Positions 35,135-45,579 of a stretch of DNA of 64,000 nt are shown here, piece by piece. The notes beneath the pieces are model-generated. The model was not told the DNA's origin. It was given only the letters and a program-made list of their open reading frames with translations, and made no database searches. The translations under genes were made by a program, and so were the position numbers. Numbering within the stretch: position 1 is the first letter of the stretch; every line of letters starts with the position of its first letter. Source of the stretch: Mesorhabditis belari (lineage: Eukaryota; Nematoda; Chromadorea; Rhabditida; Rhabditidae); assembly GCA_958450365.1 (NCBI GenBank), contig CAUEEP010000927.1:1293001-1357000 (forward strand), written 5' to 3'.

Positions 35135-35202
35135 AATCTAGCCGACTGGTTAAGAGTCCTGTATCTTAGTCGGGAGGTCAAGGGTTCAATCCCAGCTAGA
35201 TT
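35135..35202 (+). tRNA. tRNA-like sequence (possible Lys-CTT), probably SINE-related
   Basis: The 5' aatctagc and 3' gctagatt pair perfectly as an 8-bp acceptor stem. A D-arm gactggttaagagtc with an A-box (tagccgactgg) follows. The anticodon loop would be atcttag (anticodon CTT), and the T-arm is agggttcaatcccag with a B-box-like core. The anticodon stem is weak and the copies at 35721 and 39583 share the same body, so it may be a tRNA-derived repeat rather than a working tRNA. Confidence 0.45.
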
Positions 35203-35720
35203 CTTAGTTCCTTTTCCTATTTCCTAAAAAGTCAGTTCAGCGCGATTTTTCTTAGAATTTCTAGTGGCTCCTGGTGGTTTTTGTGGTGATAAAGTGAATA
35301 TTTTGAGCGGGGAAATTTTGTGACTTTTTTCCGATTTCATAACTTTTCTATACATGAAATTTCTAAGCCACCATTGTCACCACCACCATGAGATTTTGCC
35401 GTAAAATCAAAACTTTCTACTAGCATTTTGGTGTCATACTATAGTTTTTGTATCAATCGATAGAGAAAGATTTGGCGCATCTAATGATACCAAGAATATT
35501 TAATTTGGACCACCCAACACCAAAATATTTGAGCGGAAAGTTGGATTGCTAATGGGAAAAGGGGTATCAAATGTCCGACAACCTTTTCAGGGAGCTGTTG
35601 TCACCGGGAGCTCTGTGATGACAGTATTCACTTCGACACAAGTCTTTGATTATGATAAATTTCTCACAAACAATTATCTTTCAAATAAAAAGAAGTACAG
35701 TAATATTGTAACAGTAATGG

Positions 35721-35873
35721 GCCAGATGGCCGACCGGTTAGAAGTCTTGTCTTTTAAGCGGAAGGTCGAGGGTTCAATCACGCTGGCAAGATAAAAATTT
35801 TTCTTTTTCCCACCAAGTGGGTTTTTTCTTTCACAACATTTGGGTAATAGGGATAATAGGGGTAACGGCCGCA
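35721..35873 (+). mobile_element. tRNA-derived SINE-like element, copy 1
   Basis: The head at 35721-35787 has complementary ends (gccag / ctggc), an A-box-like tggccgaccggt, an anticodon-arm region gtcttgtcttttaagcgg and a T-arm gggttcaatca with a damaged B-box. A tail follows with a small hairpin (cccaccaagtggg), a T run, then acatttgggtaatagggata and ataggggtaac. The same tail follows the tRNA-like head at 39583-39961, which argues for a mobile composite. Confidence 0.65.
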
Positions 35874-36090
35874 GTGCCATAAAAATTGTGTATTTAGACC
35901 GTTATGTCTTATTATGTAACCTTTGTTTGTATCACATTATTGGCTTTCAATAATAACTTTATTATCCTATTGTTATTTAAGAATTGTCAAAGCAATAACA
36001 ATAGAATTGAGATCTAGCAGTTATCAATTTTATTCTTCAGCAACATTTCCTTCATTCTTTGCTCAAAAAGTGTTCATTTTTCTGATTTGT

Positions 36091-36620
36091 GTCCTTTTCG
36101 CAATATTTTCTGATGCCATTCCTTAGCAATTCTCTTTTCACCCCGAGTTTAACGGTTTGAAAGGCGTCGATGACTTTTCTGCTTAAAATTTCATCACTTA
36201 GGCACGTTTCTAAAGATAATAAAAACAGTATAAGAATGAGCTTTGTACTTTGACAAAAAAAGGACTACATCATTCAAATTCATCATCGGAACAAGATCTA
36301 TTATTCATTTGGCTTCGAAACGTTGACGAATCTTTTAATTTCTTTCAATTTCTAATGTAATTTTTGACTTTTACAAGAGCTGAAAGATTGCTTTTCAAAG
36401 CTTAATCTCTATTAAAACAAATTCTTAGCCTTAAAAGCAATAGTCTGTTTTGGATTGATCGCTAGATGTCAGTGACGTTTCCCTATTCCCAATCCAGTCT
36501 AGAAGTCCATCTTCTTTTCTTTTCCGGTCTCTAGGCAATGGCTGATGTCATTGTTCAGTCAACAACTCGATCAATTGTCAACACAAAATCCTTAGAAACT
36601 TCTTGGCCCCACTTTGTTTA
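36091..36620. repeat. Dispersed ~450-bp repeat (copies at 40699-41156, partial at 41150-41510)
   Basis: The sequence from tgtccttttcgcaatatttt through tttggcttcgaaacgttgac to gtctctaggcaa is shared with the interior of GT8 intron 5. No transposase or terminal repeats are visible. Confidence 0.8.
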
Positions 36621-36699
36621 TTGAAACGTTTTTATTGACTTTTTAGGTCTAGAATTTTGAGGAGTGTTTGAGAGTGTTGAAATGAATTGAATCCTACAC

Positions 36700-36930
36700 T
36701 ACTGGACAATGAAATATGATATTTGAAAAACGATCGTCACTTTCACGCGTCTGGAACTCCCTTGTCTTTACCGTATTTCTAAATATGAATATTACCATTG
36801 TGTAGCCCTTGAAAAGAGCTTTCAGAAAATGTATAACAATAATAGTTTAAACTCAAAGACAAGGGAGTTACAGACGCGCGAAAGTGACGATCGTTTTTCA
36901 AATATCATATTTCATTGTCCAGTACTGTAT
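36700..36930. mobile_element. Tc1-like MITE (tactggacaatgaaatatga ends), copy 1
   Basis: The arms of about 80 bp (tactggacaatgaaatatga ... gatcgtcactttc ... aactcccttgtcttt) and their complement surround a short centre with agctctttcagaaaatgta-like sequence. A second copy in the opposite orientation lies at 47168-47401. Confidence 0.85.
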
Positions 36931-38861
36931 GTCTGATTGAATCCTATGTCTGATGAATTCCAATCGACCTCGTTTTCCTTAGATTTTTGGTTTCAGGACT
37001 TACTTTTCAGCCGTATTTTGTGTTTTCTAGTGCTTAAACGCATCCTTTCTATTGTAGCGATTGCGATTCAAAAGCCAGTGAAAAGAAAAATGGCATAAAT
37101 GAAGGATGAAGTAAGTTTTGTCACTGAATGTAAGTCCAAAGTAATCTCATTGTTATGAGCTAAAGAATAGATTAAATAATATTCAATTTCATTTATTATT
37201 TTGTTCTTTATTACTCAGAAATCTAATTGTCTTGATTTTTTTTTGATTTGATTTAATTTAAACGACTCAAAGATTTTTGTTGTAGTCTATCCAAAGTCAA
37301 AATTCTTCTTCTAATCCGTATTTCCTGACCCAATCAAATCAATTTTATTATTTAAACAAAGTCTAACTGTTTTCAATTCCAATCTTAAACTTTTCTTTAT
37401 TTTGTTGATTATTGTTTATTTCATTTTTGAATCAACTCCCGGCTTTAAATCGTTTTCAATCGAGTTCTAGTTTCAGAAATCAATCGAAGATACTTTGTTA
37501 CACATAATACTTTATTCAAACGATAAAGTGAAAGCATAGGAAATGCACGTGATACTACATACATACTGAAATCAATAAGCCAATTACTTACGGCAAAGAG
37601 CCACTAGATCTAAAGCATCGATACACATAATGGATTTTTTCTCTCAAGCAAAGTACAATACTCTTGTATTTACAAGCTTGAAACGATAGCTTCTAAGGCT
37701 TGTAAACGATAGATTTCTCGACTTTAAATTGAATAGATTGAATAATATTCAATTTCATTTATTATTTTGTTCTTTATCACTCAGAAATCTAATTGTCTTG
37801 ATATTTTTTGATTTTATTTAATTTAATCGACTCAAGATTTTCGTTCTAGTCTATCCAAAGTCAAAATTTGCGGTCTTCTAATCCATATGACCCAGTCAAA
37901 TCAATTTTATCATTTAAACAAAGTCTAACTGTTTTCAATTCCAATCTTAAACTTTTCTTTATTTTGTTGATTGTTGTTTATTTCATTTTTGAATCAACTC
38001 CCGGCTTTAAATCGTTTTCAATCGAGTTCTAGTTTCAGAAAACAATCGGAGATACTTTGTTACAAATAATGGATTTTTTTTCTTTCAAACAAAGTACAAT
38101 ACTCATTACTCAGTGCAATACAAAATTGCTTTTTACGAAAGAAATCAACGAAACAAATTTCATTTTCACTTATAGATGTACTTATAGACTTTGACTTAAA
38201 GTACTTATAGATGTTTTTTTCAACTTTTAAATATACAATTTAAAAGCCGAATTTAAGTTTGCTTTAATCAAAGAATTTTATAAGAATTATTTGTCTAAGT
38301 AACGTTAAAAATTGCTTATTATGAAAGAAATCAACGAAACAAATTTCATTTTCAAAATCACATAGAAAATTTGAGAATGTTTTCTTGCTACTTTGAAGTC
38401 ATCACCAATTCTAAGTCACTGTAATTTTTAGTAAAATAGTAAAATGGTAAGTACCTATTGGATTTGTTTTGAATCAATTCCCCGGTTTTGAATCGTTTTC
38501 AATCGAGTTCTAGTTTCAGAAATCAATCGGAGATACTTTGTTACACATAATGGATTTTTTTTCTTTCAAGCAAAGTACAATACTCATTATAAACTTGAAC
38601 CGATAGCTTCTAAGGCTTGTAAACGATAGATTTCTCGACTTTAAATTCTTATCTTCGTTCAATTGAATGAAAAGATCGTATGACGAATTGAATCATACAA
38701 AAACACTTCAATTCTCAATGTTTTTAATATCCTATAAGTCAATAAACCTTCAATTTTTCCCCGCACATCAATTCCCTTCTTCAATTCAATTTGATTCGAT
38801 TTAATTTAATCGACTCAAGATTTTCGTTGTAGTCTATCCAAATTTAAAATTTGCGGTCTCC

Positions 38862-38940
38862 TTGAAAATCCTTGATCTCCTCCATCATATGACTCCAATT
38901 TATTCACCTTGCTGAGCATATCTTCATAGATCTAAAAGCT
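38862..38940 (-). pseudogene. Antisense copy of GT8 exon 5 with its splice acceptor
   Basis: Read on the minus strand this gives agcttttag followed by an exon-like sequence encoding IYEDMLSKVNKLESYDGGDQ. It matches exon 5 of the GT8 gene (40592-40684) with few changes and includes the 3' end of the preceding intron. It lies about 270 bp upstream of the GT8 start codon in opposite orientation. Confidence 0.85.
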
Positions 38941-39205
38941 TCAATTTTATTATTTAAACAAAATCTAACTCTTTTCAATTTCAATCTTAAACTTTTCTTT
39001 ATTGATTATTGATCATTTCGTTTTTTTTTATTTGTTTTTTGGTGTCAGTTTACTCAAGAAAATAGGCAAAATTGAAATGGTTATTTGCAAGAAAGCTTTT
39101 CAAATGAAATCTAAACACTTTTCATCTTTTTTTTAACTTTTTCTTTCTTCTTTTTAAGTTCAGAAATGAAAGATCATTTTCTTTTAAAAGAAAATATATT
39201 TTTAG

Positions 39206-42200
39206 ATGCATTTCTTATTCTTGCCAATCTTCCTAGCGATTCTTCAAGTTGATGCCTCTGAATTCGCCTATGCATCAACACTCTCATCGAACGATTTCTT
39301 ATTAGCTGCTAGAGTATTAGGTAAAATCAAATAACAGCTTTATTAAAGTTAAGAAAATTTAGCTTATCGTCTAAATTCTTTCAACGATTATCCATATATA
39401 ATTGTGGCAACCGAGGAAATCACAAATCGATCTTTGGAATATTTAAAGAAGATGAATGTGACAATTGTGGTGATGCCAAAGATTGAAACACCATATAAAT
39501 CAACACATATTGCTGCAAAATATCAAGTAAAACATTGAAATCTTTAAGAAATCAAGTGTAACATGTTGATTTTATCTTTAAGTAGCCGTAGACCGGATAG
39601 GAGTCTTGTCTTCTAGTTGGATAGGAGTCTTGTCTTTTAGTTGGATAGGAGTCTTGTCTCCTGGTCGGATAGGAGTCTTGTCTCCTAGTTGGATAGGAGT
39701 CTTGTCTCCTAGTCGGATAGGAGTCTTGTCTCCTAGTTGGATAGGAGCCTTGTCTCCTAGTCGGATAGGAGACTTGTCTCCTAGTTGGATAGGAGTCTTG
39801 TCTCCTAGTCGGATAGGAGACTTGTCTCCTGGTCGGATAGGAGTCTTGTCTTCTGTCTCCTAGTCGGGGCCAAAGGTTCGATCCCGGTGGCCAGAAAAAT
39901 TGGTTCTTTTTCCCATCATTATGGGTTTTTTTCTTAACGACATTTGGGTAATAGGGGTAACTAAGGATATTAGTGCTAATTGAAATGAAGCTGACCAACT
40001 TTCATCGTTCATTTGATGTCGTTGTGTTTCCTCCGTTGTGTCGTAATTCATTATTCGTGTCGAATAAATATACTTTAACATCAAATGAACGATGAAAGTT
40101 GGTCAGCTTCATTTCAATTAGCACTAATATCATTATAGATTCTATTGAGACGTTAAATAGCTCAAGGATTTAAGTATTATTTCCAAACTACAAACTAATA
40201 CCTAACTTTAGGACTTTTTATCTTGTAGAATATGAATATGAAGAAATTTTAGTATAGCAAGATCAACCTCTGGTCGTTAACCCAATACAAACGAATTTTG
40301 CATCTCGATTTGGACACTCTTCCGATGAGACCAATGGGCGAAGTGGGGGAAAATTGACAAAATTTTCTTATTTTATAAATATCTATAGATACTTTTCTAT
40401 ATTTTATATTATATTTAAGCGATTGTCCCTTTAAATTAAAGTCAAAAATTTAGATTTTTAAATGTGGCTCTTTTTGTGTCACTAATCGTCATTCGGATCG
40501 CTTCAACACTGGTGTTTTTGTGATGGAACCGAATTTGACTGTAAGTTGAATGAAATTAAAGAAAATTAGAGAAAAAAACTAAAGCTTTTAGATTTATGAA
40601 GACATGCTCAACAAGGTTAACAAATTGGAGTCATATGATGGAGGAGATCAGGGATTTTTGAATTCCTATTTCGATCAATTGAAGGTATTTTCTAGATTTT
40701 TGTCCTTTTCGCAATATTTTCTGATGCCATTCCTTAGCAATTCTCTTTTCACTCCGAGTTTAACGCTTTGAAAAGTGTCGCTGACTTTTCTGCCTAAAAT
40801 TCCATCACTTAGGCACGTTTTTAAAGATTGAGTAAAGCCAGTATGAGAATGAGCTTTGTACTTTGACAAAAAAAAGGACTACATCATTCAAATTCATCAT
40901 CGGAACAAGATCTATTATTCATTTGGCTTCGAAACGTTGACGAATCTTTTAATTTCTTTCAATTTCTAATGTAATTTTTGACTTTTACAAGAGCTGAAAG
41001 ATTGCTTTTCAAAGTTTATTCCTATTCAAACAAATTCTTAGCCTTAAAAGCAACAGTCTGTTTTGGATAGATTGCTAGATGTCAGTCACGTTTCTCTATT
41101 CCCGATCCAGTCTAGAAGTCCCTCTTCTTTTCTCTTTCGGTCTCTAGGCAAGCTTAATCCCTATTAAAACAAATTCTTAGCCTTAAAACAACAGTCTGTT
41201 TTGAATAGATTGCTAGATGTCAGTGACGTTTCCCTATTCCTGATCTAGTCTAAAAGTCCCTCTTCTTTTCTTTTTCGATCTCTAGGCAATGGTTGATGTC
41301 ATTGTTCATTCAACATCCAATTTTTGACTTTTACATGAGCTGAAAGATTGCTTTTCAAAGTTTATTCCTATTCAAACAAATTCTTAGCCTTAAAAGCAAC
41401 AGTCTGTTTTGGATAGATTGCTAGATGTCAGTGACGTTTCCCTATTCCCAATCCAGTCTAGAAGTCCCTCTTCTTTTCTTTTTCGGTCTCTAGGCAAGCT
41501 TAAACCCTATTAAAACAAATTCTTAGCCATTCAAAAATCCCTGATCTCCTCGATCAATATGATGGAGGAGATCAAGGATTTTTGAACTCCTATTTCGATC
41601 AGTTAAAGGTATTTTCTAGATTTCTTTTAAAAACCTTAAAAATACAATAAAATTACAGTACTCTAGAAAGCCATTTAAACTTTTTGTCTTACAGTATGCT
41701 CCAATGTTTGACGGTACGATGAACTCGTTTCGATTTGAGCGACCCGACGGTCTCCGCTCACTTTCTTGGACTTACAATTATGATGTCGGAATGTAAATTG
41801 AAGCTCTTTGTACTTAAAAATTGGTGAATATTTAGGTACTATTTAAATGGTGGAAAGATGTTACTTCAACCAAAGATTATGCACTTCACATTAGGCCCAA
41901 CGAAGCCATGGCTTTGGTGGACCTATCCTGCATTTGATCTTAATTGGGAATGGCTGGCTGTCAGGTAACTCAATGAAATTCTTTAATTGCTTTTATAAAC
42001 TCTTAATTGATATAACTCTTATCTAATAAGATTCTAGAATCTCAATGGAAACCGACTTTGGCGCGACAAGAAAAGATCTACAACTTTTTCTCCAAACTTG
42101 CATCCTTCTCATACTCCTCAATGTAGCTTTTCAGGTAAAAAAGCATTAAAATTTTGAAAACAATTCAATTTTAGCTCTTTCAATGGAATTTCAAGGGTTA

Positions 42201-43420
42201 TTTTGCTGACAAAGCGTTTACTCGAGGTGAAGCTTATGTGATGCCATCGTTGACAATTCTATTCTCGATCATCGCCTCATTTGAGTTGATTCCCTCTCAA
42301 ACGCATCCACCAAACGCGTGGCTTTTCTTTTTCACCTATTTGGTAAGAATTCAGGCTTAGTTTTTTTCACCTAAGCCTAAGCCTAAAAATCGTAAAATCG
42401 ACTTTTTATATCTCAACTTCCAGGCACGAGAGTGACCTGAAATTTTGTAAGCATACTCCCCTTGGGTTCCAAAGCACAAGGGCAATCGGGTGTGCCTTAG
42501 CTCCGAGAACTGGCTGAGATTCAGAAAATGGGGGTTCAGCTCAAACCCAAATAGACTTAGCGCAAGGCGCTAGCCGCTAGCCTTCACTCTAAGTCCAAGC
42601 CATAGCCCGAAAAAAACTAATAATAAGTTATGGTATTTTGTTGCTTTGTTAGTAAGCTATCATTGGGATAGTTTAGCTATTAGTTTATAGGTAAATAAGG
42701 TTATCTAGTTGAGATAACTATTCAGAATTTACCTAGTTGAGTCTGCTAGTTGTTAGTGATAGTAATGCTGGCAGTAATGCAGATTTTACCAAAGGCAAAT
42801 TTGACTTAACTTTGGAAGCATTTAAGTTACAAAAGTAGCACAAAAGTAGATTGTTTATTCTTGCTTAAAAGTAGACTGCTTAAAAGTAGATTGCTTATTA
42901 AGCTTATTGGTTCTTACTAACTGATTCTTTACTAAGAAACACTTACTATTAGATATGGAATACTTGGAAAGATATTTATGCAAAGCTTTTCAGAATCTTG
43001 ATGTCTTGTCTGAGCTTTATTCTAAGGAACCTTAATTCTAAAGGGATTTTCTTGTCTTCTTAAGCTTGTTGATGATAAAGTGTTTCATTAAATATTTAGA
43101 TCAGTTACAGATAGTTTCAGATAATCTGGATGGTGTTTATTTCGACTAGCTATCGTCGTGTGCGAACCGGTCAAGTCGTTCTAACATGTGAATCAACGAG
43201 ATTTGCTTGCATCACTTTGTGCCTTGCTTGTGCCTTTTGGTTGACATTGCTCTCGATTCAGAATTTCTATTTTCGTTCGTTAATCATTTTGATAGGCGTT
43301 CCGCTATTTGCTTTCACAACCGGTGTTCATTTGAAGAAATTGATGGGCATTGGGAAAGTTTGTAACATTAAATACGCCCTTATCGATCAGATTCCCCAAA
43401 TGGTAAAGCTAGCTAAATGA
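39206..43420 (+). CDS. GT8 (glycogenin-like) glycosyltransferase with C-terminal transmembrane domain
   Basis: This is a putative sugar transferase using a nucleotide sugar, membrane-anchored in the secretory pathway. Exons are 39206-39320, 39363-39526, 40253-40342, 40454-40540, 40592-40684, 41695-41792, 41836-41964, 42038-42134, 42175-42342 and 43121-43420. All phases match, total 1341 nt, 446 residues. The N-terminus MHFLFLPIFLAILQVDA is a likely signal peptide and the ATG directly follows TTTTAG, suggesting trans-splicing. The catalytic domain shows LHLDLDTLPM (DxD metal site), FNTGVFVMEPN, DGGDQGFLNSYF and IMHFTLGPTKPW. From about residue 280 there are several hydrophobic segments (for example TCILLILLNVAF and LIILIGVPLFAF). 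This GT8-plus-multi-TM layout recalls plant PGSIP6/IPUT1, which glycosylates inositol phosphorylceramide; the substrate here is unknown. Confidence 0.9.
39583..39961 (+). mobile_element. tRNA-derived SINE-like element, copy 2, with a 24-bp internal minisatellite
   Basis: It starts with an A-box-like tagccgtagaccgg. The D-arm/anticodon segment tcggataggagtcttgtctc + ctag is then tandemly repeated about 10-11 times (39590-39860). It ends with a T-arm aaaggttcgatccc, then ggtggccag and the same tail as the copy at 35721 (cccatcattatggg hairpin, T run, acatttgggtaataggggta). It sits in intron 2 of the GT8 gene. The open frames reading SPSWIGVL or RRQDSYPT repeats are artefacts of the period. Confidence 0.7.
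39967..40136. mobile_element. Foldback MITE
   Basis: The arms gatattagtgctaattgaaa ... tcgttcatttgatgt (39967-40020) and the complement at about 40080-40134 are essentially identical. It lies directly after the SINE-like tail in GT8 intron 2. Confidence 0.85.
40699..41625. repeat. Repeat insertion in GT8 intron 5 with a duplicated exon-5 end
   Basis: The ~450-bp repeat of 36091 (and two partial copies) occupies about 40699-41527. It is followed at about 41550-41625 by a second copy of the 3' end of exon 5 (atggaggagatcaaggattt ... tcagttaaag), complete with the gtattttctag intron start. A 20-bp inverted piece (aaaaatccctgatctcctc) precedes this copy near 41533. Confidence 0.85.
42372..42610. 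repeat. Interstitial telomere-type repeat with linked ~130-bp module, copy 1
   Basis: cctaagcctaagcctaa at about 42377-42393 is (GCCTAA)n, the complement of the nematode telomere repeat TTAGGC. It is followed by a module from about 42470 (agcacaagggcaatcgggtg, tagctccgagaactggctga, agccgctagccttcactcta) that recurs at 49100-49225. It lies in intron 9 of the GT8 gene. Confidence 0.75.
42611..43120. other. Rest of GT8 intron 9
   Basis: AT-rich sequence with short repeats of aaagtagattg; no exon or element identified. Confidence 0.4.
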
Positions 43421-43430
43421 GATTTTCATT

Positions 43431-43652
43431 TACCGTATTTTCTCTAATAGTAGTGCACCGAGCCGAGCCGAGTTGGTGATTATTTTACGGTTTCCAAGCT
43501 TTTTCAGAAGCTCAACACTCTAATCCTCCACTAGATCTCATTGTCAGCTACATTTTCCGACCCCACATCGATAGGTTCTGATAAGCGGTTCTCGAGATTT
43601 CGAGGAATTTAGGCGGCGCTCAGGGTGCACTACTATTCGAGAAAATATGGTA
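43431..43652. mobile_element. MITE (taccgtattttctctaatag family, 220-bp subtype)
   Basis: It runs from taccgtattttctctaatag to ctattcgagaaaatatggta and shares its interior (tccactagatctcat, catcgataggttctgataag, gagatttcgaggaatttagg) with the copies at 57587, 61634 and 62049. It begins only about 10 bp after the GT8 stop codon, so the GT8 transcript probably ends within or beyond it. Confidence 0.9.
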
Positions 43653-44048
43653 AATTCGCATGTTTTATTCGCAAAGAAATGATCTCAATTTCGTTCAAAT
43701 AAACAATCCTTTATCAAAGCTAAATCCTGTAACTATGCTCAGAATGTTTTTCATTGTTCTTTGTTTATCTTAATTGCATAAATACTTTTTTTTTGAATAA
43801 TACAGATCAAATGGATCTTAAAATCTCAAAATACAAACAAAAGTTTAAAGATTTTAAAGATAAGCTATAGATTTCACAGTCAGATCAACTAAACTCTTAA
43901 TTTCAATGCTTAATTCTGTTTCTTATCTAGAGCAAATCCTAGATCAGGTCTAGTTCAAAGTCAGGGTCTAAATAAGCCAAAAACCAGCCTGTCTTTGCCT
44001 TGTTTAGTCTAACCTTTAACCTGACTTTTCCTGAATTCATTGATCCTA

Positions 44049-44120
44049 TAAGTAAAAGAATTGAATGAACAAGAACAAGAACAAGAAGAAGAAGAAGAAG
44101 AAGAACAGGAACAAGAACTA
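44049..44120. repeat. gaacaa/gaagaa hexamer repeat, left of mariner B
   Basis: The run aagaacaagaacaagaagaa continues after the mariner at 45383-45445 (agaactagaacaagaac). The mariner has inserted into the array. A related run on the opposite strand is at 46108-46225. Confidence 0.9.
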
Positions 44121-45382
44121 TTAGGTTGTCCAGTTATGAATGCGCGCCTGCTCTTGAACAGCGTACCTTAGGGCTATACAATTTTATCAAACCCTATTCT
44201 CTATATGTTGTTCAAGATTTCTTATTTATTACAACTTTTCGTGTTTTTGACGTTAAACTAATTCATTTTTGATTTAATTTCCGTGTTTAGATGGCCGAGA
44301 CGAAGTTTCTTCTTCGTGCCAGTCTTTGTTATGACTTCAAATTGGGCAAAAATGCCGTTGAATCCCATCGAGATCTCTGCAAAGTATTTGGCGAAGATGC
44401 TATTTCGGAAAGCCAGGGTCGCCGATGGTTTCAACGATTTCGAAAAGGAAATGAATCTTTGGAAGACGAGGACCACCAACGACGACCTCCTGCGATCGAT
44501 AATACAGTACTGAAGCAGGCGATAGAAATGGATCCTCGACAAACTACACGTGAACTTCCAGAAATATTTAGAGTAAGCCCTCAAAAAATTTCCAAGCATT
44601 TAAATCAATTGGGGAAAACAAGCCGACAAGGGAAATGGGTTCCTCATCTTCTCAGCAATGCCAATAAAGCTACTCGTGTCACTATGGCGGGTATTCTTCT
44701 TCGTTTGGCAAAAAATACTCGGTTTTACGATGAAATCCTTACTTGCGATGAAAAATGGATTCAAGGTGATAATTCTACACGAAAACGGCAATGGCTAGAA
44801 CCTGGTGTGGAGCCAATACCAACACCAAAACCCGACTTCCTTGGCAAGAAAGTAATGCTTACTGTCTGGTGGAATTCCCAAGGCATTGTTTATTTTGAGC
44901 TGCTTAAACCTGGACAAACAATCACGGGTGAAAGGTATGCACAACAACTGGAACGAGTGAACAATGTATTGCTACAAAAAGGCCTTGATCCTTCAAACAT
45001 AAAGTTCATTCAAGATAACGCCCGTCCACACGTTGCAAAGATTGTTCAGGAAAAACTCGAAGAGTTGGGCTGGGAAACTCTCCCGCATCCGCCATATTCT
45101 CCGGATATTCCTCTTTCGGATTACCATTTATTTTGCTCAATGCAAAACCATTTGGCTGGAAACAAGTCCAAAGAAGTTCTAGAGGTCGAAAAATGGATAG
45201 CCGACTTCTTTGCCTCAAAACAAGCCAATTTTTACGCGGAGGGAGTTCATTCTTTGCATGGAAGATGGAAACAAATATTGTTAACAAATGTTGAATATAT
45301 TGTTGATTGAGCTGTTAAACTGTTGGTTTTAAAATAAAGAGTTGTTATCTTAAAAACGCGCATTTATAACTGGACAACCTAA
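44121..45382 (+). mobile_element. Full-length mariner element, copy B
   Basis: Ends ttaggttgtccagttatgaa and the complementary right end tataactggacaacctaa are bordered by TA on both sides. It contains an uninterrupted transposase frame and is nearly identical to the defective copy at 5975-7226. Confidence 0.95.
44291..45310 (+). CDS. Mariner transposase (D,D34D), intact frame, 339 residues
   Basis: This is a cut-and-paste DNA transposase. The N-terminal half has the paired helix-turn-helix region (ASLCYDFKLGKNAVESHRDL, then SQGRRWFQRFRKGNESLEDE). It is followed by the WVPHLLSN motif (family form WVPHEL), the first catalytic Asp in LTCDEKWI, the second in FIQDNARPHVAK and the third in PLSDYHLF. 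I count 34 residues between the last two. Length is normal for the family. Against copy A it differs at scattered residues, including PDIPLSD where A has PDISPSD; the usual motif is PDLAPSD, so the Leu next to the catalytic site could affect activity. The frame is intact, but activity is not shown. Confidence 0.93.
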   Translation: MAETKFLLRASLCYDFKLGKNAVESHRDLCKVFGEDAISESQGRRWFQRFRKGNESLEDEDHQRRPPAIDNTVLKQAIEMDPRQTTRELPEIFRVSPQKISKHLNQLGKTSRQGKWVPHLLSNANKATRVTMAGILLRLAKNTRFYDEILTCDEKWIQGDNSTRKRQWLEPGVEPIPTPKPDFLGKKVMLTVWWNSQGIVYFELLKPGQTITGERYAQQLERVNNVLLQKGLDPSNIKFIQDNARPHVAKIVQEKLEELGWETLPHPPYSPDIPLSDYHLFCSMQNHLAGNKSKEVLEVEKWIADFFASKQANFYAEGVHSLHGRWKQILLTNVEYIVD

Positions 45383-45579
45383 TAGAACAAGAACTAGAAC
45401 TAGAACAAGAACTAGAACAAGAACAAGAACAAGAACAAGAATCCTATAAGTCGGCTGCCAGAAGTCCATAGGCTCGATAAAATGAAGAGGAAGATGGAGC
45501 TTCAATCGATTTGCTGTACAAATTTACCAGTACAAATTTACAGCTGAATATCTTCTTTTTATCCATCTAAGAGAAAGCC

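Larger units (their letters stand above)
33421..39010. repeat. Mosaic of duplicated AT-rich blocks
   Basis: Several blocks recur here. One with a mariner-like end (tttatgtccgaacaacctaa) is at 33421-33577 and 34108-34265. One with aagccgaatttaagtttgct is at about 33855-34060 and 38195-38400. One with tcgttttcaatcgagttcta and caaagtacaatactcatta is at about 34370-34620, 37420-37740, 37985-38110 and 38455-38750. One with attcaatttcatttattatt is at about 37180-37440 and 37735-37985, with pieces near 38790-39010. No independent gene is recognised. Confidence 0.75.

Noticed and set aside
39552..39998. Long frames with RRQDSYPT and SPSWIGVL repeats
   Set aside because: They come from the 24-bp array inside the SINE-like element in a GT8 intron; 24 is a multiple of three, so the frame stays open by periodicity.
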